64,000 nt of DNA from Pardosa pseudoannulata (GCA_032207245.1 CM063502.1:119042929-119106928); one strand, 5' to 3'. Shown: positions 1 through 11,449, counted from the first letter of the stretch. The notes: a model not told the origin generated them from the sequence alone. Numbers and translations: made by a program.

Positions 1-800
1 GTTTACGCAGTCGCCATTGAATTCAAGTACTAAAACCCCATGTTTGAAACTGATATATAAAGTAATTTTGCAATATCTCCACTTAATTTATCCACCATAA
101 AATTACGGAGATATTTTATAACTTAAAATGTCAGATGCAGTTTAAAATAATGCTAGAGATAATTAAGGGTTGCAAGATTAATATTTCAACACAGAGCAAA
201 ATAAAAGTAAACCCAAAATTAGTTTGAGTTTAAATGTTTGACTCAGACAAGATTATGATATTTAAATTAATTCACTTAATAAATTCTGATGCCACTTTTC
301 AATGTGTAATACTGTGAACACCATGAAAAAGCAAGCATACCAAGAAAGCGAATATCAAAGTTTAAAAAATTTTGAACGTTGATTTTAAAAACAAAAGCGA
401 ACAGTTGATATTTCCATTTTTAAGTCGACTACGTTTTAAGATAAGTGTTAAGCTATCTTTCTACTCAAACTGCCGACTACTATTGTAGGTAGTTTTAGGA
501 ATTGAAGTAGTTGTACTAATAAAAACTTCCTGCTAGTGATTGTCAAATGTTCTACTACTGGATTCATTTATGGTTTTTAGTTCACTATTCTTCCGGTATT
601 TGCTAGACTTTTATTTGCAATACGCATGACCTCTTCTTGTCTGCTACAACCTCACGCTAGGATTAACACATGTAATGCACCCAGACCACGCAATTTCTAT
701 CACGTCTAATAAAACGCTATAGCTTTTTCTCACTCTTGAAAGTTCTTTCTCAGCAAAGATTCTCGTCTAATTCTTTTTTCACTTACAAAGTTATTTAAAA
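1..800. other. AT-rich intergenic or intronic sequence, nothing recognised
   Basis: No open frame of note, no tRNA-like box and no repeat that recurs in the window was seen. By position it would belong to the intron that follows the trio-like exon. Confidence 0.5.
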
Positions 801-802
801 AC

Positions 803-1592
803 TAACATATAGCCCGTCATATTAAGGGATCAGTAAAATTTTTAATTTTCCAGAATTGTAAAGTACCCTATGAGGCAGGTAAAAACTGGTTTATTTTTTG
901 GCTGATATAAATAATTTATCTTTATACTCCTCTAAAGACTCCTGATACTGTGAATGAAGTTTAGAATCACGTTGAATTCATTTAGAAAGATAATTCAAAG
1001 TTTTCTTTACGTCGAAATTAGCGTTAAGTTCTTCCCACCTTTTTTTTTTGTCACTGTAATTAAAGGAAGTTGAGGAATGAAACTCATTTCAATTACACTC
1101 TGGAGTAGATAGAATTTGTTGTTAATACCGGTGATATTCCGATTAAATTTTCAATGCAAGGAAAAATAATCGATGATTAAATTTAAAATTATCACATATG
1201 TACCTAATCTATTATTTCAGCCAAATATAAAAGAATATTATTTACGTAATATCTAAGTTCAGAGATAAAACGTATGAAAATAATGCAGACTATATTTAAA
1301 TAATTTAAAATAAACGATTAAATGAGAGTTAAAGGAATGACGTCATCATGATAGAAAAAAATATTTTTACCTATTTATTATGTGATAAATTGATGAATTT
1401 TATCGCCTGCTCTTAACCGGCGAAAATAGGGTTTGAAATAATTGCATTAAATGCTAAAAAACGGGAGAAGGGGTGGATTTCGAACGTTGCTAACCGTAAC
1501 TCATCAAGAATCTAATATGGATGCCTATCCATTCCAGGTACAACTTCAAAAATTCGAGAACAGACGGACAGATAACTTAGGTTATTAGTATA
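803..1592 (+). mobile_element. Unclassified dispersed repeat, copy A
   Basis: This segment matches copies at 42.9 and 56.4 kb. Shared landmarks in order are AGTAAAATTTTTAATTTTCC, TTGTAAAGTACC, a GTTT-rich stretch ending TTTTTTGGCTGA, TTTACGTAATATCTA, GGATTTCGAACGTT and a tail ending ACGGACAGATAA. The copies are too diverged and stop-ridden for coding. Copies A and C share a deletion of about 120 bp relative to copy B, just after the CGAACGTT motif. No clear inverted termini or target duplication were found, so the class is unknown; orientation is arbitrary. Confidence 0.75.
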
Positions 1593-1611
1593 ACATAAGG
1601 CATATGCTATC

Positions 1612-1615
<4 letters not shown>

Positions 1616-1649
<34 letters not shown>
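1616..1649. repeat. Poly(T) tract
   Basis: A run of about 34 T lies a few bases beyond the end of repeat copy A. It could be the poly(A) tail of a retroposon inserted on the minus strand, but no retroposon body is recognisable beside it. Confidence 0.9.
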
Positions 1650-1650
<1 letters not shown>

Positions 1651-2538
1651 TCATTATAACCAAAGCCTGATCATGATGATTTTGGGTTCTGTGCAAAAAG
1701 ATTTGGGCCTTGCTCTAGTTTTTACAAAATGGCTAAATATAAAGCATCACAACCTACCTGTAAAGTGTACACAGTACGTGTAAAGTGTTGAAAACAGATA
1801 CAGATTGTACATGCATTGAAAATAAATTCAGATCTACAAATATATTACACTTGCATATTTCATTAGGTTGGTTCAGACTTAGATGTGTAATGTTGGTGTA
1901 AATCAATATTTTCCCCAGTGAGTGTTTCTTAACAATATATTGACAGGTAAACTATGCTACTAAACTGCATTACAATGTAAAGTGGAGATTATATTTTGGG
2001 ATTATAGTTTTTTTTCGATAAATACTACTGTTCTCAAGTACAACTTAGAATTTAAGGTTATCCTCACTTTGCCCTATTATTTCATAATGAAAAAAGCAAC
2101 GTTACTTTATAAAATGTATACGAATTTTTGTGCCAGTTTTTATAGATTATTTATACATGTGTATCGAGTCCTTAATAAAATAAATTCCTTTTTATGTAGT
2201 TTGGGAAGAAATTTAAAAATAACTTTTAAATTTTTAGATTGTTTTTAAAATTATAAATTAAGAATCGAAATTTGTGAGCCCTGGACATGTGTCCCGTGTG
2301 CTCTGCCAATAACAGGGTTCTGATATAACCAAAAAATCATTACGGATAAAACAAACTCCATACAGCAATGCAGCTCAAGCCTATTAATTCATGTTAAAGT
2401 TCATTTGTTTCAAAGTTATTAGAAAGTCTTAATTCATTTGCAAATTCAATCATTCTAAAGCTTTTTGAAAATAAATATTAAGATAGCTGTATATCTATTC
2501 AGTAAATTATTGATAATAAAAAATAGACCTTTTAAAAA

Positions 2539-2748
2539 CTAGAGCAGCTTATCTTTTCAAACTTGCATATAATAATTTCAAAAGGGAAAGAAAACCAGAG
2601 GTGAAATGCTTTATATTTTGTTGAAATATTTATTTTGTAAAACACCAAGAAAAATCTTTCACTTCTCATTATATAAGAGGACGATTTTCCAAATGTAATG
2701 TAGTCATTTTAAAATTAGAAGTTACCACTGCATCTGTTAACGCTAGAT
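2539..2748. repeat. Diverged duplicate segment, copy 1
   Basis: This segment aligns with 4068-4279 in the same orientation. Shared blocks include AAAGGGAAAGAAAACC (AAAGGAAAGAAAACC in the other), ACACCAA, CTTTCA, TTTCTAAATGTAA-like text, TTAAAATTAGAA, and CATCTGTTAACG against CATCCGTTAACG. The 1.5-kb spacing spans a SINE and a piggyBac derivative. It is an old local duplication or two copies of an unnamed repeat. Confidence 0.6.
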
Positions 2749-2876
2749 ATAAAAAAAAAAAAGCTTACAATTACTATAGTGATCGTAATGCTGTATTAAA
2801 GCAACTTATGCTTGGTTTGGTTTGAAGTGCTACGGTCTATTCTTTTTCTACATATTGGTTAACCCCTTCCGGTAAA

Positions 2877-2942
2877 ATGACGAGTCTAGCTCGTCATTAG
2901 TTTTTCATTAAATACCGCACAATGACGAGCTACACTCGTCAT
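2877..2942. repeat. Paired subterminal hairpins of piggyBac copy 1
   Basis: Two hairpins have identical 8-bp arms, ATGACGAG and CTCGTCAT. The first has loop TCTAG and the second CTACA. Read on the other strand the second loop is TGTAG, so the two hairpins are inverted copies differing at one base. They are about 25 bp apart and begin directly after the terminal repeat. A transposase-binding role is an inference. Confidence 0.9.
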
Positions 2943-3065
2943 GCGATTAAAGTTACTGTTAAATATGATAATTTAGTTTAAATTTCTAGTGTACTGAATT
3001 TGGCAACATTTTTATCACTTGTGAAAATCACAAGTCACTATTGCATATTGTTTACTTAGAATTTC

Positions 3066-3248
3066 TTGGTACAAGTCATTGCCAAATTAATGAGTCAGAA
3101 TAAAAGAAAACCTAAGAAATGCCGTGTGTGTTACAAGAATCAAATTAAAAGTGAGACTACTTGGCGGTGTAAACAATTAAGAATTCCTTTGCACTTTGTT
3201 TTGAAAAGTACCACTAGCTTGAAGACTATTATCTGTATACCTTATTAA
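3066..3248 (+). pseudogene. piggyBac transposase C-terminal fragment
   Basis: About 60 residues remain, including MSQNKRKP, KKCRVCYKNQ, SETTWRCKQ and PLHF. This resembles the C-terminal cysteine-rich zinc-binding domain of piggyBac transposases, where CxxC, a second CxxC, PLH and a final Cys pair bind zinc. The second CxxC is C-x-x-L and the final cysteine region reads KSTTS, so the fold is broken. The first in-frame ATG is at 3090; the DDE catalytic core is absent. One lysine/threonine pair present in other copies (KPTKK) is shortened to KPKK here. Confidence 0.8.
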
Positions 3249-3553
3249 TTTTTGCTTTGATATTTTCTTAATTTTACTGTTTCTGATATTATTTAACACT
3301 ATGTAAAAAGTGGATTTTAATTAAGAATATGTATGAATTGTAAAATGAAACAAGTTTTTTTAAATAAAAATTAAATGGTTATTTCATGCACAGTTTTCAT
3401 TATTAAATCATACCGGAAGGGGTTAATAAGACTGGGACCTACTGATTAAAGCTGATTCTGAAAGGCTATGAACATCTATGCCAACAGTAGAGTTCAAAGC
3501 CATGAACTCCTGGACCAGATATAGTCCTGGAAAGCAGTGCCCCACCCATTCGG

Positions 3554-4067
3554 TTATTTATTCGGCTTTGAGGAAGGGAATTGACTATTTTATTGATCAA
3601 CTGAGTGATTTAAACGTTATTAGCATCTGAGAAGGTTAATTCAGTAACGTCCGAATAATTTCTGCAGAATTTCTATTGATGAGCAGCTCAAATCTTAGTT
3701 ATTTTCTACACTTGAGAGTAAAATAAACTTAAATTTCCACAATTTGTCTTAATAGTGATGAAATCCCATTTTAAACATTATAGGGTGTTATAAAAATTTC
3801 GCGAGAAGATAATTATATTCTATCATATGTAAAACACAGTACTGCAAAGCTTTATAATATATATTGCTATTTGTCCTTATTTCATTTTATTTAACTTCTA
3901 AAAAGGTAAATTTACGTGCGTGGTTAAAAAAATAATTACATAAATGAACGGAACTCTAATACTAAATAGCAGCGCAATACATATTAGGCTATTGTTCGGC
4001 AGAATATGTCTGGAACAATTGTGATCCTGTAAAACACGGCTAGCAAATAATAGATATTTAATAATAC
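3554..4067. other. AT-rich spacer, nothing recognised
   Basis: No motif, repeat or plausible exon was seen here. The minus-strand open frame starting at 4233 and running to 3898 overlaps the second duplicate segment and has no resemblance to a known protein. Confidence 0.5.
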
Positions 4068-4279
4068 TAGCACATCTAAGTTTTTCACATTTGTTTACAA
4101 TACATTTTAAAAGGAAAGAAAACCTAAAGAAAAATGCTTCATATTTTCTCGAAGTATTTGCAAACACCAATAAAAAGCCTTTCATTTCCCATAAACTCTG
4201 AGAATCCTCGGATTTTCTAAATGTAAAGCACACATCTTAAAATTAGAAATTATTCCCACTCCATCCGTTAACGTCAGCT
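4068..4279. repeat. Diverged duplicate segment, copy 2
   Basis: This is the partner of 2539-2748; see that entry for the shared blocks. Divergence is high, with many small gaps. Confidence 0.6.
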
Positions 4280-5658
4280 TTATTCGTATAATTTTTTTTA
4301 ATAAACCGCAGTTCCTACACTGAATGTAATGAAATCACTGATTGGTTTAAAAAAAATTCAATAATTAAACCGACGCTAATGAACGGAATGGGAAAATCTC
4401 CCCCCCCCTCTCTCCTCCGGAGCGTGTGCAAGCAGCACAAAACGTAAACTAAGGAAGGCTCCTTGTGATGAAAGAGCGGAGTTAAGGGGCTTGCACCATT
4501 TCAAAAGTTAGAATGCATTCAATTCTAAAAAAAGGTAAATGGAAAATCTATAATTTTATTGAAAAATAAAATAAAATGAAAGAAAACCCTTCAATTTGTT
4601 TACACTTTCTTGAAAAGCAAGCTCGATTCTCAATGTAATGCGAGAGGCATGGACAAAATTTAGAAATATTTTTGTGCTAGTAAAATACCTAAGGTTTGTA
4701 ATATAGTAAAGCATCGTTTATACGTCACCGATTTAAAACGACTTGTAAATGATATGACTCAGTAGAAATTTTAATAAAAAAAAAACCTTACTGCAAATTG
4801 AAGGTAAATTTGTGTAAAAAAAATTTAAAGTCTTGTAAGATTTTACTACTAGACTATTGTTACATAATATAGTTAAACAATAGTAATTAAATGTTAAAAT
4901 CTATCATAAAAAAGTGAGAAAATTTTTATCTTTATTACATATCTTCATTTCTAATTATGCCATTTTCGTGCACGCAAGTCAGACGTTCTCGTGCGTGCAA
5001 GTCTGACGTTTGATTGAAAAAAAACTTGAATCGTTGCCTGACGTGTTGCTTATATACGAGAATTATGTATAACAATATGAATTAACACTGATAGTTTGTA
5101 TTAAATATATATCGATGCATATCTTAAATCTAACTTAAGGACTCATAAGAATAAAACAAATAGAAATTATTAACTTAAAAAACTTTTAGTCCGTTCTCAT
5201 TAGAGAATAATCTGTAATTTTAAACTAGATAGGACGCTATTTATAAAAAAGGAAAATTTCATTTTGGCAGATTTATTTGCTATCTTAAATAAAGACTGCA
5301 CTTTAAAGTGTAGTTTAATATTGGATATGCCTATTTGTTAGATTTTAGCTGATGTAACCGCTGGAAATGTAAATTCATACGCGAGTCTTGAAAAGTCCTG
5401 AAGTGTTAATCAAAATAGTAAAACTATAAACAATAGGCGACTAAAAACTTGGGATACTGATTATAGCATTTCCATATACTTTCATTAAAAGGGAAAGTTT
5501 GTTCCAAGAAAACAATTTCACAAGCTATCTTTTAACTGTCCTTTAAACGGGACACTTGGCGTTAAAATGGACAAGTGCATTTAATGCTTTTTGACTGTTT
5601 TGACAAAAATTAAATCAATGGTATTTATCAATGGAGTTTATTTATGGTAATTTGTACT
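4280..5658. other. AT-rich sequence with a short C/T-rich tract
   Basis: A C-rich run followed by TCTCTCC sits at about 4400-4420, with a modestly GC-richer stretch to about 4490. A short imperfect direct repeat containing GTGCGTGCAAGTC or GTGCACGCAAGTC lies at about 4968-5008. No gene was recognised. Confidence 0.5.
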
Positions 5659-6005
5659 AGGAAATGGTAACATAATTCCTTAAGCCGACCCATCCGAAGA
5701 TATACAGCAACTGACAAACTGAAGACCAATCACCACAACAGCTATAAAGCTGTAGCTGACCTATTCGAGGTCCGTCATGGTTCGAAGATTAATTTGGTCA
5801 GTCTCAGTAAGGAGCATACTCTACAGAGGTAACTACCAGGAGAGACACTAGAAAAGATCACTCGGGTAAACCCCGACCTCGTGACACCCGTGTATGCCCC
5901 AAAAAGACGTATACCTTTGAGGTTGTCTCATATTTAGATCTACCGAGAGGACACGTACGGCTTGAGCTCGTGGCCGCGGGAGACGTTGTTCCCAGGAAAT
6001 GGTAA
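5659..6005. mobile_element. GC-rich insert bounded by 12-bp direct repeats
   Basis: AGGAAATGGTAA occurs at 5659-5670 and again at 5994-6005. The 323 bp between are clearly richer in GC and CpG than the surroundings. A 12-bp duplication is typical of target-primed retroposition. A GGTTCGAAG string near 5780 resembles a tRNA B box, but no convincing A box or tail was found. The minus-strand open frame across 6102-5848 matches nothing I know. Best reading: an unidentified retroposon. Confidence 0.5.
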
Positions 6006-6209
6006 AATGATGTACAGTTGAACCTCTAAGGAGTATCCACTTCGCATACTTTTCCTTGGAGCCAAGAACATTTTTCGAATTTCCTCCCGAAATAACCTCC
6101 AAATAGCGAAGTGCATTCTGTATTTAATGAATTTTTCTGTGATCTAAGTTTTAACCCTACTTTCTGAACTATATCTGGACATTTCAAATTTATTTTTTCT
6201 TTGAACATT

Positions 6210-9200
6210 TTATGATAACTAATGGCCTTAAACTGGTTTTACAAAGCGCCCAACTCTTCATTACCAGTAAAGTCGCTATCATTTTATGCATTTCAATCAG
6301 GAGACCCACGAGACAGTATTTCCTAAATAAAACTCAAAATTAATATACTTTGAGTAATTAAATTTGAGAATTAATTTGGTATCGTATTTTGGGTCATATC
6401 TTTAAAATTAATTTTAATATAGAATTATTTTTAACTGAAAATACACTGCATTTCCGGACAGTGTTTTGCTTTATCATTTTTTTCCCACTGTTTCTTTTTG
6501 ATGAGTAGAAAATGCATACATAAAAACATATTGATTTATAAAAAAAGTGCGATTTCTTTAATAATCGACGTTTATGAAATTAAAACCTCTTTCATTGTAC
6601 TTTAAAAGGTGAAATTATCGAATGAATTCTTCATATGACGAACTTTTCGGGATTAAGTGACTTCGTTAAACAGAAACCCGCACATATATATAAATAAATT
6701 ATGAATACATTAAAAATACACTAAAAATTCACACAATTCTCTTAATTCACGTTCTAATTTTCTTAATTGTAAGTTTCCCAACCACGTAAAATAAGTCAAG
6801 GATATGAATCATTGAGAATGGTATTCCTCACTTCCCAAAACTAAGGACTAAAATTATAATTGCTACGTTTAGCCCTTCCTAACTCTTCTCTCACAAAACA
6901 TCAATTCTCCCAGGAAAAGCTGAAGATTTTTACAATTTTGATGTCATTTTTCACATTTTCGCTACCAATGTTTTAACAAGCAAAGAAAAAAAAAAATGTA
7001 AGCTATTTTTTCAAAAGAAATTAATCCCACTATTTTTCCCTCTGCAAAACGGCATTTTCACAGGTCAAAATGATGCACGTTTGTTTCTTGTTTGCTTAAG
7101 ACGCTTTCATTAGTTCCTCGCCATAAACATGAAAATGAAGGATTTAAATTGAATATCTAATAGGCGCACAAAGATATCAGTTTTTCGCTGTATTAATAAG
7201 GTATAAAAATCTAGCATGACAAAGAATTTAACAGTTGTTAATTTGAAGAAAAAAGCTTTAATATATTCTTTACACGTTTTTCATACATATAAGAATAATA
7301 TACATAGAACTAGTCTTAAAGACTGCTTAAAAATATAAATAGCTATTCAAAAACTAAAGTAATTAATACCAAGATTGTAGCTCTTTTATCATATTTCCAA
7401 ATATAACTTTCTCTGTACTAAATATAACAGATGCATTTTCAATAAACACTGTTCAATACAAATAATTTTTAATAACTCAAACTTACTGTTATTGTAATAT
7501 TTTTCAGGAAGTAAATAATATTCTAAACGCAGCCAATAACCGCTAGGAAATTCTCATTACAGTAGTTATTTAAAAATATATTGCCATCCGGGATATTGTT
7601 TACACCCACTTTGTTCAAAATTCTTTTTATCCTCTAACCACGATCCAGCTTTTCATTTTGCATTATAAAATCGCAGGCTAGCCTTGTTCATTATGCAGAT
7701 GCGTTCTAAAAATTAGATTTAAAAGGAATTGTACGGGGGAAAATTAAAGTCGACGTGATAATAGCATGTTCCACTACATTTTATAAAATATTTGGAAAGT
7801 GATTTCAATTTTGCCTGCGGTTAGAGATATAACAAAACAATTTCTAAGGAAGACACTCACGGAGATCCGATTCAATAGAATGTTAAAATCTGAGCTAGTT
7901 AAAACATTAAAACAAATTGAATTTAAGACAAAAAATATGTAAATAGCGCAATATTTCTAACTTTTTACAAGCGAAAAAATAAAATAAGTAATGCAAGGAG
8001 AAAATAACACATTAAATTAGTGTTTGCTTCCTGAAACTTGGCATCTCTTCTTTGATGCCATCCTTCTTAATTCCGGGGGAATAGTGTCAAAAATTGGGGA
8101 ATTTCCTCTATAATGCATGGAAAAAATGCGCATAATCAGTGTGTGTGGGAGACGTAACAAGCTTAGAAGTGGAAACATGAAGATGACAAATACCGACGCA
8201 AGAAATTTTAGAATTAAGTTTTTATGAAATTTATATTATTAATTTGGCAACATTTCGTTATGGATGGGCCTCAAAAATATTTTTGACACGTGGCCCACAC
8301 GTGATCCTCGGGCTTAGATTTTGACATGTTTGCCCTGGATGACTGAATTAATACCTAGCATCGCTTTATAGGGACATTTAAAAAATAGTACAATTTGCGT
8401 TTTTTTAAGGATAATTTTTCTTTTCAGTGAAGGTAAAAGACAATTCTAAAAACAATACCCCCAAACTTTCAAACAACTGTTATTGGTAATTTTGCCATTT
8501 AGATTTTTCCCCCAGCCTTTTAAATTAATTTTCTCTTTCAGCAGGTGCATAACTGAAATCGAGATGAATATCGATTATCAAAATTCATTTTTTAATACTG
8601 TGTTTCTACATCTTTTCTAAAAATATTTTCTTCATATATACCCTTCAATGACGCTTAAAAGTACAGTTCAGGCCTAATAAGAGCAAGCTGTAATAGTCAA
8701 TGTTAATTTTTTTTAACTCTCAGGAGTCCGTAACTTAAACTAAATTTTAAAGGAACTGCACGGCAAAATTAAATCTAATAATGTAATAATAATTAATGTA
8801 ATAATGTGCCCCACTCAATCCTATAAATATATCTGAAACTATCTCTATTTGCCTGGGGTTATAGAGTTATAATGATAATATCTTAAATCAGATCTTGGTC
8901 AGTATATTGCTTAATAAAATTAAAACCTGTTTAAATCTTTTTCCCCAAACATTTCTATTAAAAAAAGAAATAATACAACGTATAGATTACATTTTTTTTA
9001 ACCCGCCTAACGACACAACTTACGAATGAATCAAAGGAATGTTTTTTTTAAAAAAATAAACATCTTCAAGGGCATGCTTTGATTTCTCTTTCCTAATCAG
9101 ATTCTCTGAAAAACTCTCCGAAATACTTGTGTATGTTCTACGATTCTTCAATTTACGATTTTGTTCGGTTTAGAACCCCATAATCATTTATTTGTTATTT

Positions 9201-9240
9201 ATATATTTGTTTATTTTTTGTGGTGTAGGGAAAATTTAAC
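6210..9240. other. AT-rich intronic sequence, nothing recognised
   Basis: About 3 kb with homopolymer runs and frequent stops in all frames. No repeat shared with the rest of the window, tRNA-like element or plausible exon was seen. Confidence 0.5.
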
Positions 9241-9253
9241 TGACACGTTCTAT

Positions 9254-9298
9254 TTGAAGCCATTTCGAACGGCTACAAACATCCACAACAACAGTAAT
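9254..9298 (-). mobile_element. Short SINE fragment
   Basis: The text TTGAAGCCATTTCGAACGGC, then TACAAACATCCA, matches the body of the window's SINE (AAAGCCGATTCCGAACGGC, TACGAACATCCA). The rest of this copy is missing. Confidence 0.6.
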
Positions 9299-9299
9299 G

Positions 9300-9943
9300 C
9301 CGGTTGATGTCTGAATTGGTAGGTCGTTGCCTTTTAACCCCTTTCGGTAAAATAACGAGTCTAGCTCGTCATTGGTTTATCATTCCACAGCACACAATGA
9401 CGAGCTACACTCGTCATGCGACTAAAGTTAATGTTAAATATGATAATTTAGTTTATAATTTCTAGTATAATGAATTTAGCAAGACTTTTGTTACTTGTGG
9501 AAATACCAGGTTACTATTACATATTGTTTATTTAGAATTTCTTGGTACAAGTCATTGCCAAATTGATGAGTCAGAATAAAAGAAAACCTACTAAGAAATG
9601 CCGTGTGTGTTACAAGAATCAAATTAGAAGTGAGACTCCCTAGCGGTGTAAACAATTCAGTATTCCTTTGCACTTTGTTTTGAAAAGTACCACTATCTTG
9701 AAGACTATTATCTGTATACCTTATTAATGTTTTGCTTTGATATTTTCTTAATTATACCTTTTCTGATATTATTTAACACTATGTAGAAAGTGGATTTTAA
9801 TTAGGAATATGTAAGAATTTTAAAATGAAACAAGTTTAAAAAAAAAAAATAAATGGTTACTTCACGCACAGTTTTTCATTATTAAATCGTACCGGAAGGG
9901 GTTAATACACGATTTCTAGAGGTTCGAATCCCGCTGCAGGCAT
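9300..9943 (+). mobile_element. tRNA-like sequence split by a piggyBac derivative
   Basis: With the piggyBac element (9334-9905) ignored, the flanks join to a tRNA-like order: TGAATTGGTAGG (A-box-like), TTGCCTTTTAATAC (loop resembling the lysine TTT anticodon loop CTTTTAA) and GGTTCGAATCCC (perfect B box), ending CAGGCA. The stems do not pair well, so this is more likely the head of another tRNA-derived SINE than a working tRNA. Confidence 0.55.
9334..9905 (+). mobile_element. Non-autonomous piggyBac derivative, copy 2
   Basis: The element is 572 bp with TTAA at each end and terminal repeats TTAACCCCTTTCGGTA and TACCGGAAGGGGTTAA. The transposase remnant (about 9546-9727) has an in-frame TAG where other copies have the WRC motif, so it is dead. 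One arm of the first hairpin is mutated to ATAACGAG; the second hairpin is intact. It is the most diverged of the four copies. Confidence 0.9.
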
Positions 9944-10144
9944 TGTTTAAAGAATGTAAATCTAGAAAGACAAAAAGCTCGAAAGGAAATTGTCACTATC
10001 GTTAAAAGTTTCAAATGACAAACATTTTTCATTCTGTTTTTGAACCTTGCATTACAGTTTGAAGTGCCTTTTATTTGACAAACTTATTTCTATATATTCG
10101 CTTACTAAAACTTCTATAAGAAAGAATTACAATATATTCACTAA

Positions 10145-10590
10145 AGTGGCGTAGCAAGGTCTGATGAACACGGTGCAGAGTTTAAACTTTTCACCCCATA
10201 TCACCTATTCCCCAAAACATAAAGTGCAATTTATGGAACAAGCAAATATTTTTTATTCAGTTAATAAAATGATAATCTTGTTGAGAAATGAATATTAATT
10301 TTAGTTTTGTAAATGTTTCATGGATTAAAAATTCAAAATATTTTATTAATAAGCTAGTTTTAATTTACATTGCAAGATTTTTTTTTCTATAGTAATAGTA
10401 CCTAGTGCATAAATTTATTATAATAATACAACCAACTGCTTTGTATTTACCCTTTGGTCTGGATAAAAAGGTTGTGTAAAACAGTTTAATGATACAACCG
10501 GAAAGAAAAGTGTTAATACAAAGACGGAAATTTTTGTCACCCCCTCAGAACTCTTCCCCGACGAGGGCCGCACCTCTTTCCTACACCACT
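10145..10590. mobile_element. Possible degenerate inverted-repeat element
   Basis: The left edge reads AAGTGGCGTAGCAAGG and the right edge, on the minus strand, AGTGGTGTAGGAAAG. Together they could be 15-bp imperfect terminal inverted repeats of a roughly 445-bp element. No matching target duplication was found. The open frame on the minus strand inside (10603-10418) matches nothing known. Confidence 0.35.
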
Positions 10591-10849
10591 GATTCCCTAT
10601 CACCTCTAAATTACGTGATATATCAATGTTTTAAAATGACATTCTAAATTTTAGAATAAAGGGGCAGAAATTATTAAATTCATTAAATAACCTTCTTGCA
10701 TCCAAACCAAATTAATGTACGGCATGGCACGTACACTCAAAATTAATACGGCACTTTTTCAAAATTAATAAGGCACAAATAGTGATTCATGCACGCTTCC
10801 GCAGAGTACACACAAAAAAAAAAAGAAACAAAATGGAGTATTCAAGACT

Positions 10850-11220
10850 CGCATGCCCTGCTTGCTGACCACCGACGTCACGGTTGCAATTTCACGATAT
10901 CTTTCTTTCTCTCTCTTCACTCAACTCAATTTCTTTCAGGCGCACGATAAGATTTCTTTCCCTGGCACGAGTCCAGGCACTGTTGGTAAATAGCTTGGTT
11001 ACTATCGAGCACCCACGGCTGCTGAATCGGATGGAAAAAACAGTAAAAAGACCAACTGGCCAGACAGAAAGGGACGTGTGCGCGCGCAAAAAATAGAACA
11101 CGCACGAGAGACTCGCCAGAAATTACGTTATTTACGGTCCACGGTAACAGCCCAAATTCGTTAAGGGTCGAGGGAAACCAAGCTAATGGAGAAGGACACC
11201 ATGATAACATTAGCATTTAG
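10850..11220 (-). promoter_or_regulatory. CpG-rich block, candidate internal promoter or 5' exon
   Basis: This roughly 370-bp block is far richer in CpG than its neighbours (for example GTGTGCGCGCGC and CACCGACGTCACGG, which contains a CRE-like TGACGTCG on the minus strand). It is not shared with other places in the window. It lies about 1.8 kb downstream of the trio-like exon in the transcribed direction. Overlapping open frames occur on both strands, which is expected for GC-rich DNA and is not evidence of coding. A promoter for a shorter transcript is an inference; an unrecognised repeat is the alternative. Confidence 0.35.
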
Positions 11221-11449
11221 AAATGAGTTCTCGAAGTATATGGGGAGAGGCGCAATTAATTTTACTTAGAGAACTCTGGAGGAATATTAATCGTACACAC
11301 TAATATACTAAGTAATGGCATTTATTCCTTTTATCTGGGGAAAAATTCATAGCTCTTGTAGGTTGTCTTATTCGATAAAGAACTACATACGTTCATGACA
11401 TTTCGCATGCACTAAAACCTGAAATCATGAAATATTTTATTAACCCATT

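Larger units (their letters stand above)
2859..3426 (+). mobile_element. Non-autonomous piggyBac derivative, copy 1
   Basis: The element is 568 bp including a TTAA at each end. The ends are inverted repeats, TTAACCCCTTCCGGTA and its complement TACCGGAAGGGGTTAA. The TTAA duplication and CCC-type end are standard for piggyBac-superfamily elements. Only the last part of a transposase is left (see 3066-3248), so it must have been mobilised in trans. The left end alone carries two 21-bp hairpins (2877-2897 and 2922-2942). It lies inside a SINE. Confidence 0.92.
2811..3553 (-). mobile_element. tRNA-derived SINE split by a piggyBac derivative
   Basis: The left piece (2811-2862) has the GGTTTGGTTTG tail and GTGCTACGGTCTA. 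The right piece (3423-3553) continues with GACTGGGACCTACTG, AAGCTGATTC, GGCTATGAACATC and a decayed tRNA-like head. Other copies read GGGCTAATGAGACC at the junction. Here the C is T, which makes TTAA, and the piggyBac element sits at that TTAA. The SINE head is sense on the minus strand. Confidence 0.75.

Noticed and set aside
2859..3426. CRISPR-like array because of the repeated ATGACGAG...CTCGTCAT units
   Set aside because: Only two inverted hairpins exist per element, in a eukaryotic transposon end; there are no spacers or cas genes.
9300..9943. A functional lysine tRNA gene interrupted by a transposon
   Set aside because: The boxes are tRNA-like, but the acceptor and anticodon stems do not pair, so a tRNA-derived SINE head is more likely.
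10884..11216. Three overlapping open frames on both strands
   Set aside because: They mirror each other in a GC-rich block and resemble no protein; the block is kept only as a candidate regulatory region.
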